A program made the position numbers and the translations under genes. The notes beneath the pieces are model-generated. The model worked only from the letters and a program-made list of their open reading frames with translations. It made no database searches and had not been told where the DNA came from. A stretch of 64,000 bases of DNA from CALVUJ01 sp045119835. GTDB taxonomy: Bacteria > Bacillota_I > Bacilli_A > RFN20 > DUOF01. Location of the stretch: the NCBI GenBank assembly GCA_045119835.1, contig JBGVED010000014.1, positions 19,808 through 83,807 of the forward strand, written 5' to 3'. This document shows positions 1 to 8,501 of this stretch, piece after piece; the first letter of the stretch is position 1, and each line of letters begins with the position of its first letter.

Positions 1-338
1 CTACCAGAAAAATACAAAGTAAACTTAAGATAATTATTTACATTAGCTGGATTTTCGCCTTCTAATAGAGAAATACTATTTTCCATAACTTGTCCTTTTA
101 CCGGCTTTAAAACAACACTGCTAGATGAAGGAACTAATTCAGAAAATGAAATATTATCTTTAAATGTACCTGGATTGCCAGTTGTAGAAATCATCATATT
201 TTCTTGTGTAGCAACACTAAATTGCAAATTATCAACTTTAGGATTATATTGTTTACTAAACCCCGCATATGTAACACTAGATAAGGCAACCAATGAAACA
301 ACACTCAAAACAAATAAAAAAAATAATTTTCTTTTCAT
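1..338 (-). CDS. Secreted protein, TasA/SipW-substrate-like (3' end cut by window edge)
   Basis: Open frame from an ATG at 338 running off the left edge, so about 112 N-terminal residues are visible. It starts with two basic residues and a hydrophobic stretch (about residues 5-19) ending in a small-residue SSVTYAG region, like the signal peptide of a SipW-dependent or general secretory substrate. The mature part is rich in Ser, Asn and Val (for example VDNLQFSV near residue 32), suggesting a beta-rich surface protein of the camelysin/TasA type; that family link is by feel, not by a diagnostic motif. It follows the gene at 350-1006 by 11 bases, so the two are probably one operon. A GGGGTGAAAGT ribosome site precedes the ATG. 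Confidence 0.6.
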   Translation of the reverse strand, partial: MKRKLFFLFVLSVVSLVALSSVTYAGFSKQYNPKVDNLQFSVATQENMMISTTGNPGTFKDNISFSELVPSSSSVVLKPVKGQVMENSISLLEGENPANVNNYLKFTLYFSG

Positions 339-349
339 ACTTTCACCCC

Positions 350-1006
350 TTATACAATGCCCAAAACACTAAATGACATAGAAAGGGTAATAGATCCACC
401 AATCTTGTCATTTGTACAATCAACATCATCTGTGTCTACCCAAATTACAATAGTATACTTAGTATAAGCATCAGGCTCAAAATCAGTAATTGTCTCAGTA
501 ACTATATATTTATCACTTTCAAAAGCTTTAGTTCCGTTTTCTGCCTCACCAGTACTAGAATTTTTCTTTGCATATGTAGCCAAACTATCATTAGTATATA
601 ATCTAACCCTTATAGCTTCATCCAAATGATTACTTGTATTTTCTATTTCAAACTTCATAGTATAATCAAGCTTTTCAATTCCACTATTAAACAAATAAAA
701 AGTATATGCAATATAATTAGTACCACTACTATCACCATCAATTAAATCGGAATATTTAGGTAAATTATCTTCCTTAATATCCCAAGCATTATTAATAGCA
801 GGTCCATATAATTTTCCTTTTGGATCATTTAAAGATTTTGACTCTGATAAAGACAAACACTTTGTAGCACTAGATCTATCTACAAAAATTGTTAAGTTAC
901 CACTACGACTAGTAGTAATACCAATTATTATTAAAAAAAACAAACAGCAAATAATAACAGATAGTAAAATAGGTCGTATCTTTTTCCAATAATAACGTTT
1001 ACTCAC
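350..1006 (-). CDS. Membrane-anchored or secreted beta-rich protein, unknown function
   Basis: 218 residues, GTG start preceded by GGAGG at 8-base spacing. One hydrophobic segment at about residues 11-31 follows a basic N terminus, so it is a signal anchor or uncleaved signal. The rest looks like a beta sandwich, with YTFYLFNSG, KFEIENTS and YTIVIWVDTDD stretches and an acidic centre. Similar secreted proteins occur beside TasA-like genes in gut Bacillota (recollection, not searched). It has its own promoter at 1039-1067 and a possible Spo0A box further upstream. It is probably co-transcribed with the secreted-protein gene ending at the left edge. No catalytic residues are recognisable; a structural or matrix role is inference. 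Confidence 0.6.
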   Translation of the reverse strand: MSKRYYWKKIRPILLSVIICCLFFLIIIGITTSRSGNLTIFVDRSSATKCLSLSESKSLNDPKGKLYGPAINNAWDIKEDNLPKYSDLIDGDSSGTNYIAYTFYLFNSGIEKLDYTMKFEIENTSNHLDEAIRVRLYTNDSLATYAKKNSSTGEAENGTKAFESDKYIVTETITDFEPDAYTKYTIVIWVDTDDVDCTNDKIGGSITLSMSFSVLGIV

Positions 1007-1038
1007 CTACTACACCTCCATTATACTCATATAATATC

Positions 1039-1067
1039 AATATACTTTTTATATAAAAAATAATCAA
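1039..1067 (-). promoter_or_regulatory. SigmaA-type promoter for the 350-1006 gene
   Basis: On the minus strand a TTGATT box (1067-1062) and a TATATT box (1044-1039) are separated by exactly 17 bases, about 32 bases upstream of the GTG start at 1006. The fit is good for an AT-rich Bacillota promoter. Confidence 0.5.
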
Positions 1068-1102
1068 TAACTACGCCCTTCTTTTTTAAAAAAGTAGGTC
1101 TT

Positions 1103-1114
1103 TTTTGTCGAAAA
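1103..1114. promoter_or_regulatory. Candidate Spo0A (0A) box
   Basis: The 12-mer TTTTGTCGAAAA matches the classic Bacillus 0A-box consensus around TGTCGAA. It lies about 36 bases upstream of the -35 box of the gene at 350-1006. The match is perfect, but a single site in AT-rich DNA can be chance; it is worth noting because an SpoIIIAH-like gene is also in this window. Confidence 0.35.
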
Positions 1115-1206
1115 AGCACCTAATAAATGAATATACAAATACAATTATTGGAAGCTGTAATAAAAACCCATAATTATTAAAAATATTTATCTAATAATTT
1201 AATAAA

Positions 1207-1230
1207 ACAAAAAGAAGGTTACCCTTCTTT
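1207..1230 (-). terminator. Terminator of the LTA-synthase-like gene
   Basis: Seven-base stem AAGAAGG/CCTTCTT with a four-base loop at 1212-1229, followed on the minus strand by a T-rich tract. It lies 8 bases after the stop of the gene at 1237. Confidence 0.7.
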
Positions 1231-1236
1231 CTACTA

Positions 1237-3213
1237 CTAATTAGACAGTTCAACAATAATTTGATTAAACATATTATAATTATAAATATATTCAATATAT
1301 TTTAATTTTTTCAAAATAATTTCACTAGCAACTCTAACTTTCTCCAACTCTTCTTCATAATTATCTAACTCTGTATAAATTAAATCATAACCATTAATGG
1401 TATAAATTTTATCATTGAAAATACCACCTTGCAATGAAAAGAAAATATTATTAGCATCATAGTTTTCTTCAAAAAACACTGAAGTTGCTAAATATAAATT
1501 AGAATTAAAATCATATCCAAATAAATCTAATAAAGTTGGAACTATATTGTAAGTTGAGACAAATTTCTCAATATGAGCACTTTCACTACTTAGAATACCA
1601 TTTTTCTCTTTGTATGCATTCGTTAAATCCTTATCGCAAATAATAAGCGGAGTTCTAAAAATATAAGGCTTGTAGTATTCACCACCTACTGAATTATAAA
1701 TTAAATAGCTAATCTCGTCATAATAAGCATTATGATCGCCATACAAAACAATTACGGTTTCATCTCTTAACCCCTTGTTTTCTAGTTCTTCAAGAAGCAT
1801 ACCTATCGCAGCATCTAAATCCATAGCCATCGCCTTATAATATATAAAACTATCTTCTGCATCACTACCCTCTAAAGGATTAACCCATAAGCCATTATCT
1901 AAAGCATAATTAATTTTTTGATAATAACCCTTATTTTTTAACTTTTTGATATTCTTATCACTATCATTATATGGCCCGTGAGTAGACAAAGTAGTAAAGA
2001 AACTATAAAACTTTGACTCGCCTTCAGGAACCATATAATGTAACGCTCTTTCCATTGTCTCTGAATCAATAGAAAAATCTCCCCAACTATACAACTTTTC
2101 ATCTGCATATAACTCCTCAAAGAAATAACTTCTATCAAAGCCTAGTTGAGGCATTAATTGACCTCTTTTATAATATTTATGAGTATTAGGATGAACATAT
2201 GTTTTAATATAATCATCTCCCAAATATTTTAAAATTGAATTACTAAATCCATAATCAACATCATTAAGATCTAAAGTATTAGTAATAGGATAACTTCCTG
2301 TTATACCTAACATTTCAGAAACATTAGTTTTATTTTTTGAATAATGATTAGAAAAAGTAACATTGTTTTTTGCCAAATTATAAATATTTGGGGTCAAATA
2401 TTCATCAACAGCAAACCATTGAAAAGATTCCATCATAATCATAACGACATTTTTATCTTCCAACAAACCAAAATACTCACTGCGATTGTATTGACCTTTA
2501 CTCAAATAACTATTAACTTCAGAAACAATTTCAGGACTAGCCTTAGATTCAGAAAAGAATATTTTTTGAGCTTCTTTTGTATAAAAGCCCCATGTTCCAA
2601 AATTTTTTAATCCCTCAACCTTTAAATTAAGTGAAGACCATAAATAACTATCACTAAACACATCATTTGCATCTTGACTTTTAATAGAAGCAACTTGAAA
2701 TGCATAAGTAGAAGTAAACACAACCAATATACAAGAAATCCAAATTAATTTTCTCTTTAAATATTCCCAATAATTTCTAGAATCTTCTATTTTAGTTAGA
2801 ATCTCTTTTTTAATAAGAAAAACATTTAATAATATATATCCAACAAAAATACCTACAAACAATAAAATTCTTCCAATATTGAAAAAATCAAATTCAAAAA
2901 CCCTAATAGCCTCTCCAAACAACTTAAAATATAAAACAGAAAACACATCACCACAATTATCATACATAATACAATTACCTAAATTCAAAATACACTGTAT
3001 ACCCAAAACAATACTCAAATATATTAACGAACCCTTATTGGATGGTATAAAAAATATAATACTACCCAAAAGTGTCATCGTACAAATATTAAATAAAACA
3101 TATTTAGGTATTAATCCAACTTTTATATAAAAAAACATAGCGACTTCCAAAATTAACGAAAACACTAAAAATATACCTATCATTAAAAATTTATTACGTA
3201 AACTTTTTTGCAT
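1237..3213 (-). CDS. LTA synthase family sulfatase-fold phosphoglycerol transferase
   Basis: 658 residues from the ATG at 3213, chosen because GGAG sits 10 bases upstream; a longer frame to 3252 has no better site. Five transmembrane segments (about residues 9-30, 36-56, 62-84, 112-134, 155-172) precede a large extracellular alkaline-phosphatase-superfamily domain. Metal and catalytic features are visible: MESF with E262, the nucleophile candidate T296 in NKTNVSE, STHGPY and YGDHNAYY. This is the LtaS layout: TM bundle, linker, then the enzyme that moves glycerol phosphate from phosphatidylglycerol to a growing polymer outside the cell. Whether the product is lipoteichoic acid or another glycerophosphate decoration cannot be told from sequence. 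It appears to be a single-gene unit closed by a hairpin at 1207. Confidence 0.85.
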   Translation of the reverse strand: MQKSLRNKFLMIGIFLVFSLILEVAMFFYIKVGLIPKYVLFNICTMTLLGSIIFFIPSNKGSLIYLSIVLGIQCILNLGNCIMYDNCGDVFSVLYFKLFGEAIRVFEFDFFNIGRILLFVGIFVGYILLNVFLIKKEILTKIEDSRNYWEYLKRKLIWISCILVVFTSTYAFQVASIKSQDANDVFSDSYLWSSLNLKVEGLKNFGTWGFYTKEAQKIFFSESKASPEIVSEVNSYLSKGQYNRSEYFGLLEDKNVVMIMMESFQWFAVDEYLTPNIYNLAKNNVTFSNHYSKNKTNVSEMLGITGSYPITNTLDLNDVDYGFSNSILKYLGDDYIKTYVHPNTHKYYKRGQLMPQLGFDRSYFFEELYADEKLYSWGDFSIDSETMERALHYMVPEGESKFYSFFTTLSTHGPYNDSDKNIKKLKNKGYYQKINYALDNGLWVNPLEGSDAEDSFIYYKAMAMDLDAAIGMLLEELENKGLRDETVIVLYGDHNAYYDEISYLIYNSVGGEYYKPYIFRTPLIICDKDLTNAYKEKNGILSSESAHIEKFVSTYNIVPTLLDLFGYDFNSNLYLATSVFFEENYDANNIFFSLQGGIFNDKIYTINGYDLIYTELDNYEEELEKVRVASEIILKKLKYIEYIYNYNMFNQIIVELSN

Positions 3214-3285
3214 ACAAAAACCAACTCCACAACGACAATTATAATAACACAATATAATTAAAAATAAAACTATTAACCAAAAACA

Positions 3286-3639
3286 TTACATTAAATTGTT
3301 ATTTTTCAAAATTTTTTCTATATTAGAAATTTTATTCAAAACCATTATAAAATCATTATTATTTTTATTATTCGTTCTATTTTCGTTTTTAAATTGTAGA
3401 AGAAACCCTTGCTGTGCAGCAATTAAAAATGTATTACTCGCAATGGTAGAAAATATACTACCAATAACAGTTCTCTCTTGTATAGTAAAAGATTCAGCTA
3501 ATATAAGTGAAATTGCATATGTAAGCAAAGGCAACTCATATTCTTTAAAATTCAATAACCAAGAACAAAAATTCCTCACATTCTGTTGATCGAAATCATT
3601 TAAAAATTCATCTCCTGCAAAATCCATCTCTGGGTTCAT
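3286..3639 (-). CDS. Hypothetical small protein, 117 aa
   Basis: Not recognised. 117 residues with an ATG at 3639 and a GGTGAT ribosome site 4-5 bases upstream. The N-terminal third is acidic and soluble (FAGDEFLNDFDQQN), the middle (about residues 30-80) is a run of amphipathic helices containing LLTYAISLILAES and IGSIFSTIASNTFLI, and the C terminus is Asn/Lys-rich with a short coiled-coil-like tail. It could be a small helical structural or phage/plasmid-type protein. It lies between dnaJ and the LTA-synthase-like gene with its own ribosome site and no obvious partner. Confidence 0.5.
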   Translation of the reverse strand: MNPEMDFAGDEFLNDFDQQNVRNFCSWLLNFKEYELPLLTYAISLILAESFTIQERTVIGSIFSTIASNTFLIAAQQGFLLQFKNENRTNNKNNNDFIMVLNKISNIEKILKNNNLM

Positions 3640-3684
3640 AAAATCACCATATACAAATATATGATTAAAACAAATGAAAAATTA

Positions 3685-3719
3685 TAAAAAAAACTTCATT
3701 GCTATATAACAATGAAGCC
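3685..3719 (-). terminator. Terminator after dnaJ
   Basis: CTTCATTG/CAATGAAG stem (3694-3717) with an eight-base loop, followed on the minus strand by eight T. It closes the hrcA-grpE-dnaK-dnaJ operon. Confidence 0.8.
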
Positions 3720-3726
3720 TTATATA

Positions 3727-4851
3727 TTATTTAATAGAAAAAGCTTTTTTGAATTTTTCAAATATAGTATCACCTTGTTTAGATTCCAAAGTTTGTAATT
3801 TTTTATATAATTCCTTTTCCTCTTTAGATAATTTAGAAGGAACTTTTATATCCAAAATAACATACTCATCACCAATATTTGAACTTCTTAAATCTTTAAT
3901 TCCTTTTCCTTTAATTCTAAGTTTTTGACCGTTTTGAATACCAGAGGGAATCTCAACCTTAACATCGCCATGAATAGTAGGAACTTCAATCTTACATCCA
4001 AGCGCTGCATCAACATAAGAAATTGGAACATTTACATAAACATCATTGTTTTGTCGTTGGAAATGCTTATGTTTAGAAACAATAATTTCTACATATAAAT
4101 CTCCATTAGGTCCTCCATTGATACCTTTTTCACCTTTTCCAGTAATTCTTAACTGTTGACCATTATTAATTCCAGCAGGAACATTAACATCAACATTAAC
4201 TTTTTTACGAATATACCCTTCGCCTTTACAATCATCACACTTAGTCTTAATTACCTTACCTTTTCCTTTACAATAAGGACATGTTGTAGTACTTTCAAAA
4301 GTTCCAAACATTGTTCTTTGTTGCGTTCTTACAGATCCACTTCCCTTACATGTTGAACATGTTTCTAATTCCGTACCATTTTTAGCACCACTACCTTGAC
4401 AAGAAGAACATCTTTCATCTACATTCAATGAAATTACTTTCTTAACACCAAAAGCAGCCTCTAAAAAGCTAATTTCCATTTGCAAATACTTATCTTCACC
4501 TTGCATAGGGCCAGTATTTCTTGTCCTTTTTCCGCCTCCAAAAAAAGACGAAAAAATATCTCCAACATCAAAATCATTAAAGTTAAAACCACCAAAGCCT
4601 CCGCCCATATTACTACTAGCATTAGGATCAACCCCCGCATGACCATAACGATCGTATAAGTTTTTCTTTGTAGCATCACTTAAAACTTCATAAGCCTCTT
4701 GAACTTCTTTAAACTTTTCAGGAGCATCACTAGATTTATTTATGTCAGGATGATATTTTTTTGCAAGGGTACGATAGGCTTTTTTTATTGTATCGGCATC
4801 AGCATCTTTACTAACACCAAGCACTTCATAATAATCACGTTTGTTTGCCAT
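3727..4851 (-). CDS. dnaJ: Chaperone DnaJ (Hsp40), type I
   Basis: 374 residues, full length. It has a J domain with HPD at 34-36, a Gly/Phe-rich linker with the GGGFGGFNF stretch, and a zinc-binding region with all four CxxCxGxG repeats (CSSCQGSG, CSTCKGSG, CPYCKGKG, CDDCKGEG). C-terminal substrate-binding beta domains and a dimerisation end follow. It stimulates the DnaK ATPase and hands over unfolded clients in the cytoplasm. It is last in the heat-shock operon, 55 bases after dnaK. The SD AAAGGGG (4859-4865) sits 7 bases before the ATG, and just upstream lie two mutually exclusive hairpins (4866-4899) that could tune dnaJ expression. Confidence 0.97.
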   Translation of the reverse strand: MANKRDYYEVLGVSKDADADTIKKAYRTLAKKYHPDINKSSDAPEKFKEVQEAYEVLSDATKKNLYDRYGHAGVDPNASSNMGGGFGGFNFNDFDVGDIFSSFFGGGKRTRNTGPMQGEDKYLQMEISFLEAAFGVKKVISLNVDERCSSCQGSGAKNGTELETCSTCKGSGSVRTQQRTMFGTFESTTTCPYCKGKGKVIKTKCDDCKGEGYIRKKVNVDVNVPAGINNGQQLRITGKGEKGINGGPNGDLYVEIIVSKHKHFQRQNNDVYVNVPISYVDAALGCKIEVPTIHGDVKVEIPSGIQNGQKLRIKGKGIKDLRSSNIGDEYVILDIKVPSKLSKEEKELYKKLQTLESKQGDTIFEKFKKAFSIK

Positions 4852-4865
4852 TTACTTACCCCTTT

Positions 4866-4899
4866 CCCTTATACAAAAGTATAAGGGCTAAATGCCCTT
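4866..4899 (-). promoter_or_regulatory. Two mutually exclusive hairpins ahead of dnaJ
   Basis: In the dnaK-dnaJ gap a 9-bp stem CCCTTATAC/GTATAAGGG (4866-4874 with 4879-4887, AAAA loop) and a 6-bp stem AAGGGC/GCCCTT (4883-4888 with 4894-4899) share bases 4883-4887, so only one can form. The longer stem ends immediately before the dnaJ ribosome site. Attenuation, RNA processing or temperature-sensitive translation are possible; none is shown. Confidence 0.5.
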
Positions 4900-4906
4900 A
4901 ATACTC

Positions 4907-6751
4907 CTATTTTTCGCTATAATCTACATCTACTACATCTTGATCATTGTTAGCTGCTGAACTTGTATCAGTAGTACCATTATCAGAAGTAGTTGTTGAA
5001 TCAGCACTACCTGCTTGATTTGCATATTGAGCCATCATAGCAGCAGCTTGCTCTAATTCACCAATTTTATTTTTAAGAGTTTCATAATCATTAGTTTCTA
5101 ATGCTTTCTTTAATTCATCTCTTAATTGTTCTGTTTGTTGTCTTTGATTGTCATCAATTTTATCTTTTTGTTCTTCTAAACCTCTATCAATTGAATTAAT
5201 ATATTGTTCTGCTTTATTTCTTAATTCAATTTCTTCTTTTCTCTTTTCATCTGCTTCTTTATTTAATTCAGCTTCTTTTACCATTCTTTCAATATCTTCC
5301 TTAGAAAGACCACTATTTCCTTGAATAGTAATAGATTGTTCTTTATTTGTATCTAAATCTTTAGCTTTAACAGCAACAATACCATTAGCATCAATATTGA
5401 AACTTACTTCGATTCTAGGTTCACCACGTCTTGCAGGTCTAATACCATCTAACTTAAAGTGACCTAACATTTTGTTATCTCTAGCCATTGGTCTTTCACC
5501 TTGGAATACAACGATATCAACAGCAGGTTGATTATCCTCAGCAGTAGAGAAAGTTTGTGATTTAGTTACTGGAATTGTAGTATTTCTTGGAATTAATACA
5601 GTCATAACTCCACCTAATGTTTCAATACCTAGAGATAATGGGGTAACATCTAGTAATAATACATCTGTAACATCTCCAGCAATAATAGCACCTTGAACAG
5701 CAGCACCAATTGCTACAGCTTCATCAGGGTTTACTGATTTATTTGGTTCTTTATTAAGTAATGATTTAACCATATCATATACAGCAGGCATTCTTGTAGA
5801 ACCACCAACTAATAATACTTCGTCAATCTTACTAGAATCTATTTTAGCATCTTGTAAAGCTTGTCTTACTGGTCCCTCTGTTCTTTCAAGTAAATGTCTA
5901 GTCATTTCTTGGAATTTAGCTCTAGTCAAAGTTGTTTCATAGTTGATAGGGCCAGTTGGTGTCATTGAAATAAATGGCAACATAATTGTTGTTTGAAGCA
6001 TTCCACTTAAATCAATCTTAGCTTTTTCAGCAGCATCTTTTAATCTTTGCATAGCCATTTTATCTTTTGTTAAATCAACGCCATGCTCTTTTTTAATTTC
6101 ATTAGCAATATAATCAACTAATACAGCATCCCAGTCATCTCCACCAAGTTTGTTATCACCAGCTGTAGAAATAACTTCAAATGTTCCATCACCAATTTCT
6201 AGAACAGATACATCAAATGTACCACCACCTAAGTCATATACTAAAACAGTTTGATCTTTTTTAGTTTCCATACCATATGCTAAAGCTGCAGCAGTAGGCT
6301 CATTTATAATTCTAACAACTTCTAACCCTGCAATTTGACCAGCATCTTTAGTTGCTTGTCTTTGAGCATCGTTAAAATAAGCTGGAACAGTAATAACAGC
6401 TTTACTAACTGTTTGTCCTAAACTTTCTTCAGCATATTTCTTCATATAACTTAAAACTTTAGCACTGATTTCTTGTGGTGTGAAATCTTTATTTAAACAA
6501 GAAATATGTACTTTCTCGCTAGTTCCCATTTTTCTTTTAATTGAACTTACAGTATCAGGATTAGTTACGCTTTGTCTTTTTGCACCATCACCAACGATTT
6601 CTTCTCCATTACTTTTAAAAGCAACTACAGATGAAGTTGTGTTTTTTCCCTCTGGATTAGGAATTACTTTCCATTTTCCATCTGCTTGTAAATACGAAAC
6701 AACAGAATTAGTTGTTCCTAAGTCAATACCAATAATAATTTCTTTTGCCAT
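4907..6751 (-). CDS. dnaK: Chaperone DnaK (Hsp70)
   Basis: 614 residues, typical Bacillota length. The N-terminal actin-like ATPase opens with IIGIDLGTTNS and includes VPAYFNDAQRQATKDAG, LVYDLGGGTFDVSVLE and LLVGGSTRMPAV. The beta-sandwich peptide-binding domain follows (about residues 360-480), then the alpha-helical lid, and a low-complexity tail ending in DVVDVDYSEK. It binds exposed hydrophobic peptides in the cytoplasm with DnaJ and GrpE. The ATG at 6751 has an AAGGGGG ribosome site and begins 3 bases after the grpE stop. It is expected to be heat-inducible through HrcA/CIRCE. Confidence 0.98.
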   Translation of the reverse strand: MAKEIIIGIDLGTTNSVVSYLQADGKWKVIPNPEGKNTTSSVVAFKSNGEEIVGDGAKRQSVTNPDTVSSIKRKMGTSEKVHISCLNKDFTPQEISAKVLSYMKKYAEESLGQTVSKAVITVPAYFNDAQRQATKDAGQIAGLEVVRIINEPTAAALAYGMETKKDQTVLVYDLGGGTFDVSVLEIGDGTFEVISTAGDNKLGGDDWDAVLVDYIANEIKKEHGVDLTKDKMAMQRLKDAAEKAKIDLSGMLQTTIMLPFISMTPTGPINYETTLTRAKFQEMTRHLLERTEGPVRQALQDAKIDSSKIDEVLLVGGSTRMPAVYDMVKSLLNKEPNKSVNPDEAVAIGAAVQGAIIAGDVTDVLLLDVTPLSLGIETLGGVMTVLIPRNTTIPVTKSQTFSTAEDNQPAVDIVVFQGERPMARDNKMLGHFKLDGIRPARRGEPRIEVSFNIDANGIVAVKAKDLDTNKEQSITIQGNSGLSKEDIERMVKEAELNKEADEKRKEEIELRNKAEQYINSIDRGLEEQKDKIDDNQRQQTEQLRDELKKALETNDYETLKNKIGELEQAAAMMAQYANQAGSADSTTTSDNGTTDTSSAANNDQDVVDVDYSEK

Positions 6752-6754
6752 AGT

Positions 6755-7384
6755 TTATTCCCCCTTATCTTCTTCTTTGTCTTCACTTTTGGCTTCAAAA
6801 TTTTCTTCTTGTTCAATTTCTTCTTTAACTTCTTCTTTGCTCGCGTAGCTATATACTTTTACAGATACAGGTCTTAAAACCTTGTCCCCAATTTTATAAC
6901 CTTTCTGTAATATCTGACAAATTTGATCATTATCTTCTTCATTTTCAGTTTCAATCTTTTCTACCCCATTATGAATAGTATAATCAAATTTTTCTCCCAC
7001 TTTACAATTAATCTCACTTACTTGATGTCTTTCCATCAAATCCTTAAATTGATTGAAAACAAGTTCAAATCCTTTAAAATAAGCACTAACTTCAACAGGA
7101 ATATTAGGATTATCAAGAACCATTGAAAACACATCAATTATAGGCAACAACTCTAACATTAAATCATGAGTAACATATTTAACAGAAATTGCATTTTCTT
7201 TTTCATATGTTTTGTGCAAATCCTTCATTTGCGCTAAAGCATACAAATATTTTTCATTTAAAGTTGCAACCTTCTCCTCTAATTCACAAATCTTTTTTTC
7301 TTCTTTTGATAATTTTTTTTCTTTCTTTTTTTCTTTTTTACTTTCTTCAACTTCAGAATAATTTACTGTTTCGTTATTATCCAT
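6755..7384 (-). CDS. grpE: Nucleotide exchange factor GrpE
   Basis: 209 residues. A Lys/Glu-rich disordered N terminus (about residues 13-35, mainly KKEKK repeats) leads into the long dimerisation coiled coil with LNEKYLYALAQMKDLHKTYEKE, then the four-helix and beta-wing head ending with GYKIGDKVLRPVSVKVYSY, the GrpE signature region. An extra acidic tail of about 30 residues follows. It releases ADP from DnaK. GAGGAGG precedes the ATG, and the gene overlaps the end of hrcA by 8 bases, so translation is coupled. Confidence 0.95.
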   Translation of the reverse strand: MDNNETVNYSEVEESKKEKKKEKKLSKEEKKICELEEKVATLNEKYLYALAQMKDLHKTYEKENAISVKYVTHDLMLELLPIIDVFSMVLDNPNIPVEVSAYFKGFELVFNQFKDLMERHQVSEINCKVGEKFDYTIHNGVEKIETENEEDNDQICQILQKGYKIGDKVLRPVSVKVYSYASKEEVKEEIEQEENFEAKSEDKEEDKGE

Positions 7385-8411
7385 TTATATCCTCCTCTTC
7401 ATCACCAAACGTTAAATTTAATTGATCTACTAAAAATTCCATTGCGCCAATTACCTTAGCATAATCCATACGAGTAGGACCAACAAGTGCTATTTTAGCA
7501 CCTTTTTGACCTTTTAAATTAACATCCATACTAACAACACTAATATCTTCCAAATCATTATTAACTCCTATTTGAACATTAATTTTCTTTTTATCACTAC
7601 TATTTAGAATAAATTTCCAAACATTATTGCTTTCAATAAGCTTAACCATTTTCTTTAATTTTTCAATGTTATTAGCATATTCAGGATGATCAAATAAATT
7701 TGAAGTACCCCAAGCATTAATTTTACCATTATCATTCATACTATTAAACATACTTACAAAAGCATTTATTAATAACTCATATTTCTCAATATGAAGTGAT
7801 AACACTGGTTTTAATGCTATCATCTTTTCTACTATCGCATATAAAGGAGTACCCTTTAATCTTTCATTTAAAATCTCTACGCATTTTTCTACATCACTAA
7901 CATTAACTCCATTAGGAATATTAAAAGTTTTATGTTCTACATGACCATTACTAGTAATAAAAACACAAACAGCGCTATTATTACTAACAGGAACTAATTG
8001 AATTTTAGCTAAACTTTCACCAAGATCATCAGGACCTAACATAATTGAAGTTAATGAAGTCATCTCACTTAAAATAGCACAACTATGCCTCAAAACATCC
8101 CCAACTTGATTTGATCTATCATTCAATATAGTTTTTAACTTAAATAAATTATCTTCATTCAAGCTTTCATCACGTAAATTATCTATATAATACCTATACC
8201 CTTTAGCGCTAGGTACTCTTCCACTTGAAGTATGCGTTTTTTCAAGCAACCCCATATTTTCAAGTTCCATCATATCATTTCTAACAGTAGCACTTGAATA
8301 TCTCAAATTGTATTTTTCTATAAGATATTGAGAACCAACAGGTTGAGCAGTCTTAACAAATAACTCAACTATATATTTTAGTATTAAATCTTTTCTACTA
8401 AGATTTTCCAA
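7377..8411 (-). CDS. hrcA: Heat-shock repressor HrcA
   Basis: 344 residues, TTG start at 8411 with AGAGGTGA upstream. The N-terminal winged helix-turn-helix has the family pattern SSATVRNDMMELENMGLLEKTHTSSGRVPSAKGYRYYID (split here: SSATVRNDM at about 39 and HTSSGRVPS at about 60). The GAF-like dimerisation domain and C-terminal region with KIALVGPTRMDYAKVIGAMEFL follow. It represses this operon by binding CIRCE elements, with GroEL as its usual stability sensor. It is first gene of hrcA-grpE-dnaK-dnaJ, with two CIRCE-like repeats just upstream, so it is autoregulated. Confidence 0.96.
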   Translation of the reverse strand: MENLSRKDLILKYIVELFVKTAQPVGSQYLIEKYNLRYSSATVRNDMMELENMGLLEKTHTSSGRVPSAKGYRYYIDNLRDESLNEDNLFKLKTILNDRSNQVGDVLRHSCAILSEMTSLTSIMLGPDDLGESLAKIQLVPVSNNSAVCVFITSNGHVEHKTFNIPNGVNVSDVEKCVEILNERLKGTPLYAIVEKMIALKPVLSLHIEKYELLINAFVSMFNSMNDNGKINAWGTSNLFDHPEYANNIEKLKKMVKLIESNNVWKFILNSSDKKKINVQIGVNNDLEDISVVSMDVNLKGQKGAKIALVGPTRMDYAKVIGAMEFLVDQLNLTFGDEEEDING

Positions 8412-8424
8412 AATATCACCTCTT

Positions 8425-8451
8425 TTAGCACTCCATCTTTTCGGTTGCTAA
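8425..8451. promoter_or_regulatory. CIRCE element (HrcA operator), proximal
   Basis: TTAGCACTC, nine bases, then GGTTGCTAA: the left arm is a perfect CIRCE half-site and the right arm matches GAGTGCTAA at 7 of 9. It lies between the -10 box and the hrcA start. Confidence 0.85.
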
Positions 8452-8455
8452 TTAT

Positions 8456-8483
8456 AGTATACTCATATTTTTAGCACTGTCAA
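8456..8483 (-). promoter_or_regulatory. SigmaA promoter of hrcA-grpE-dnaK-dnaJ
   Basis: On the minus strand a perfect TTGACA (8483-8478) and TATACT (8461-8456) are 16 bases apart. The -35 box lies within the distal CIRCE-like repeat (8471-8497) and the -10 lies next to the proximal CIRCE. Confidence 0.75.
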
Positions 8484-8497
8484 CATTTAATTGCTAA
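8471..8497. promoter_or_regulatory. Second, degenerate CIRCE-like element
   Basis: TTAGCACTG, nine bases, then AATTGCTAA. The left half matches 8 of 9 and the right half 6 of 9, with the correct nine-base spacer. It covers the -35 box of the chaperone operon, so HrcA could bind both flanks of the promoter. Confidence 0.65.
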
Positions 8498-8501
8498 TTT
8501 T

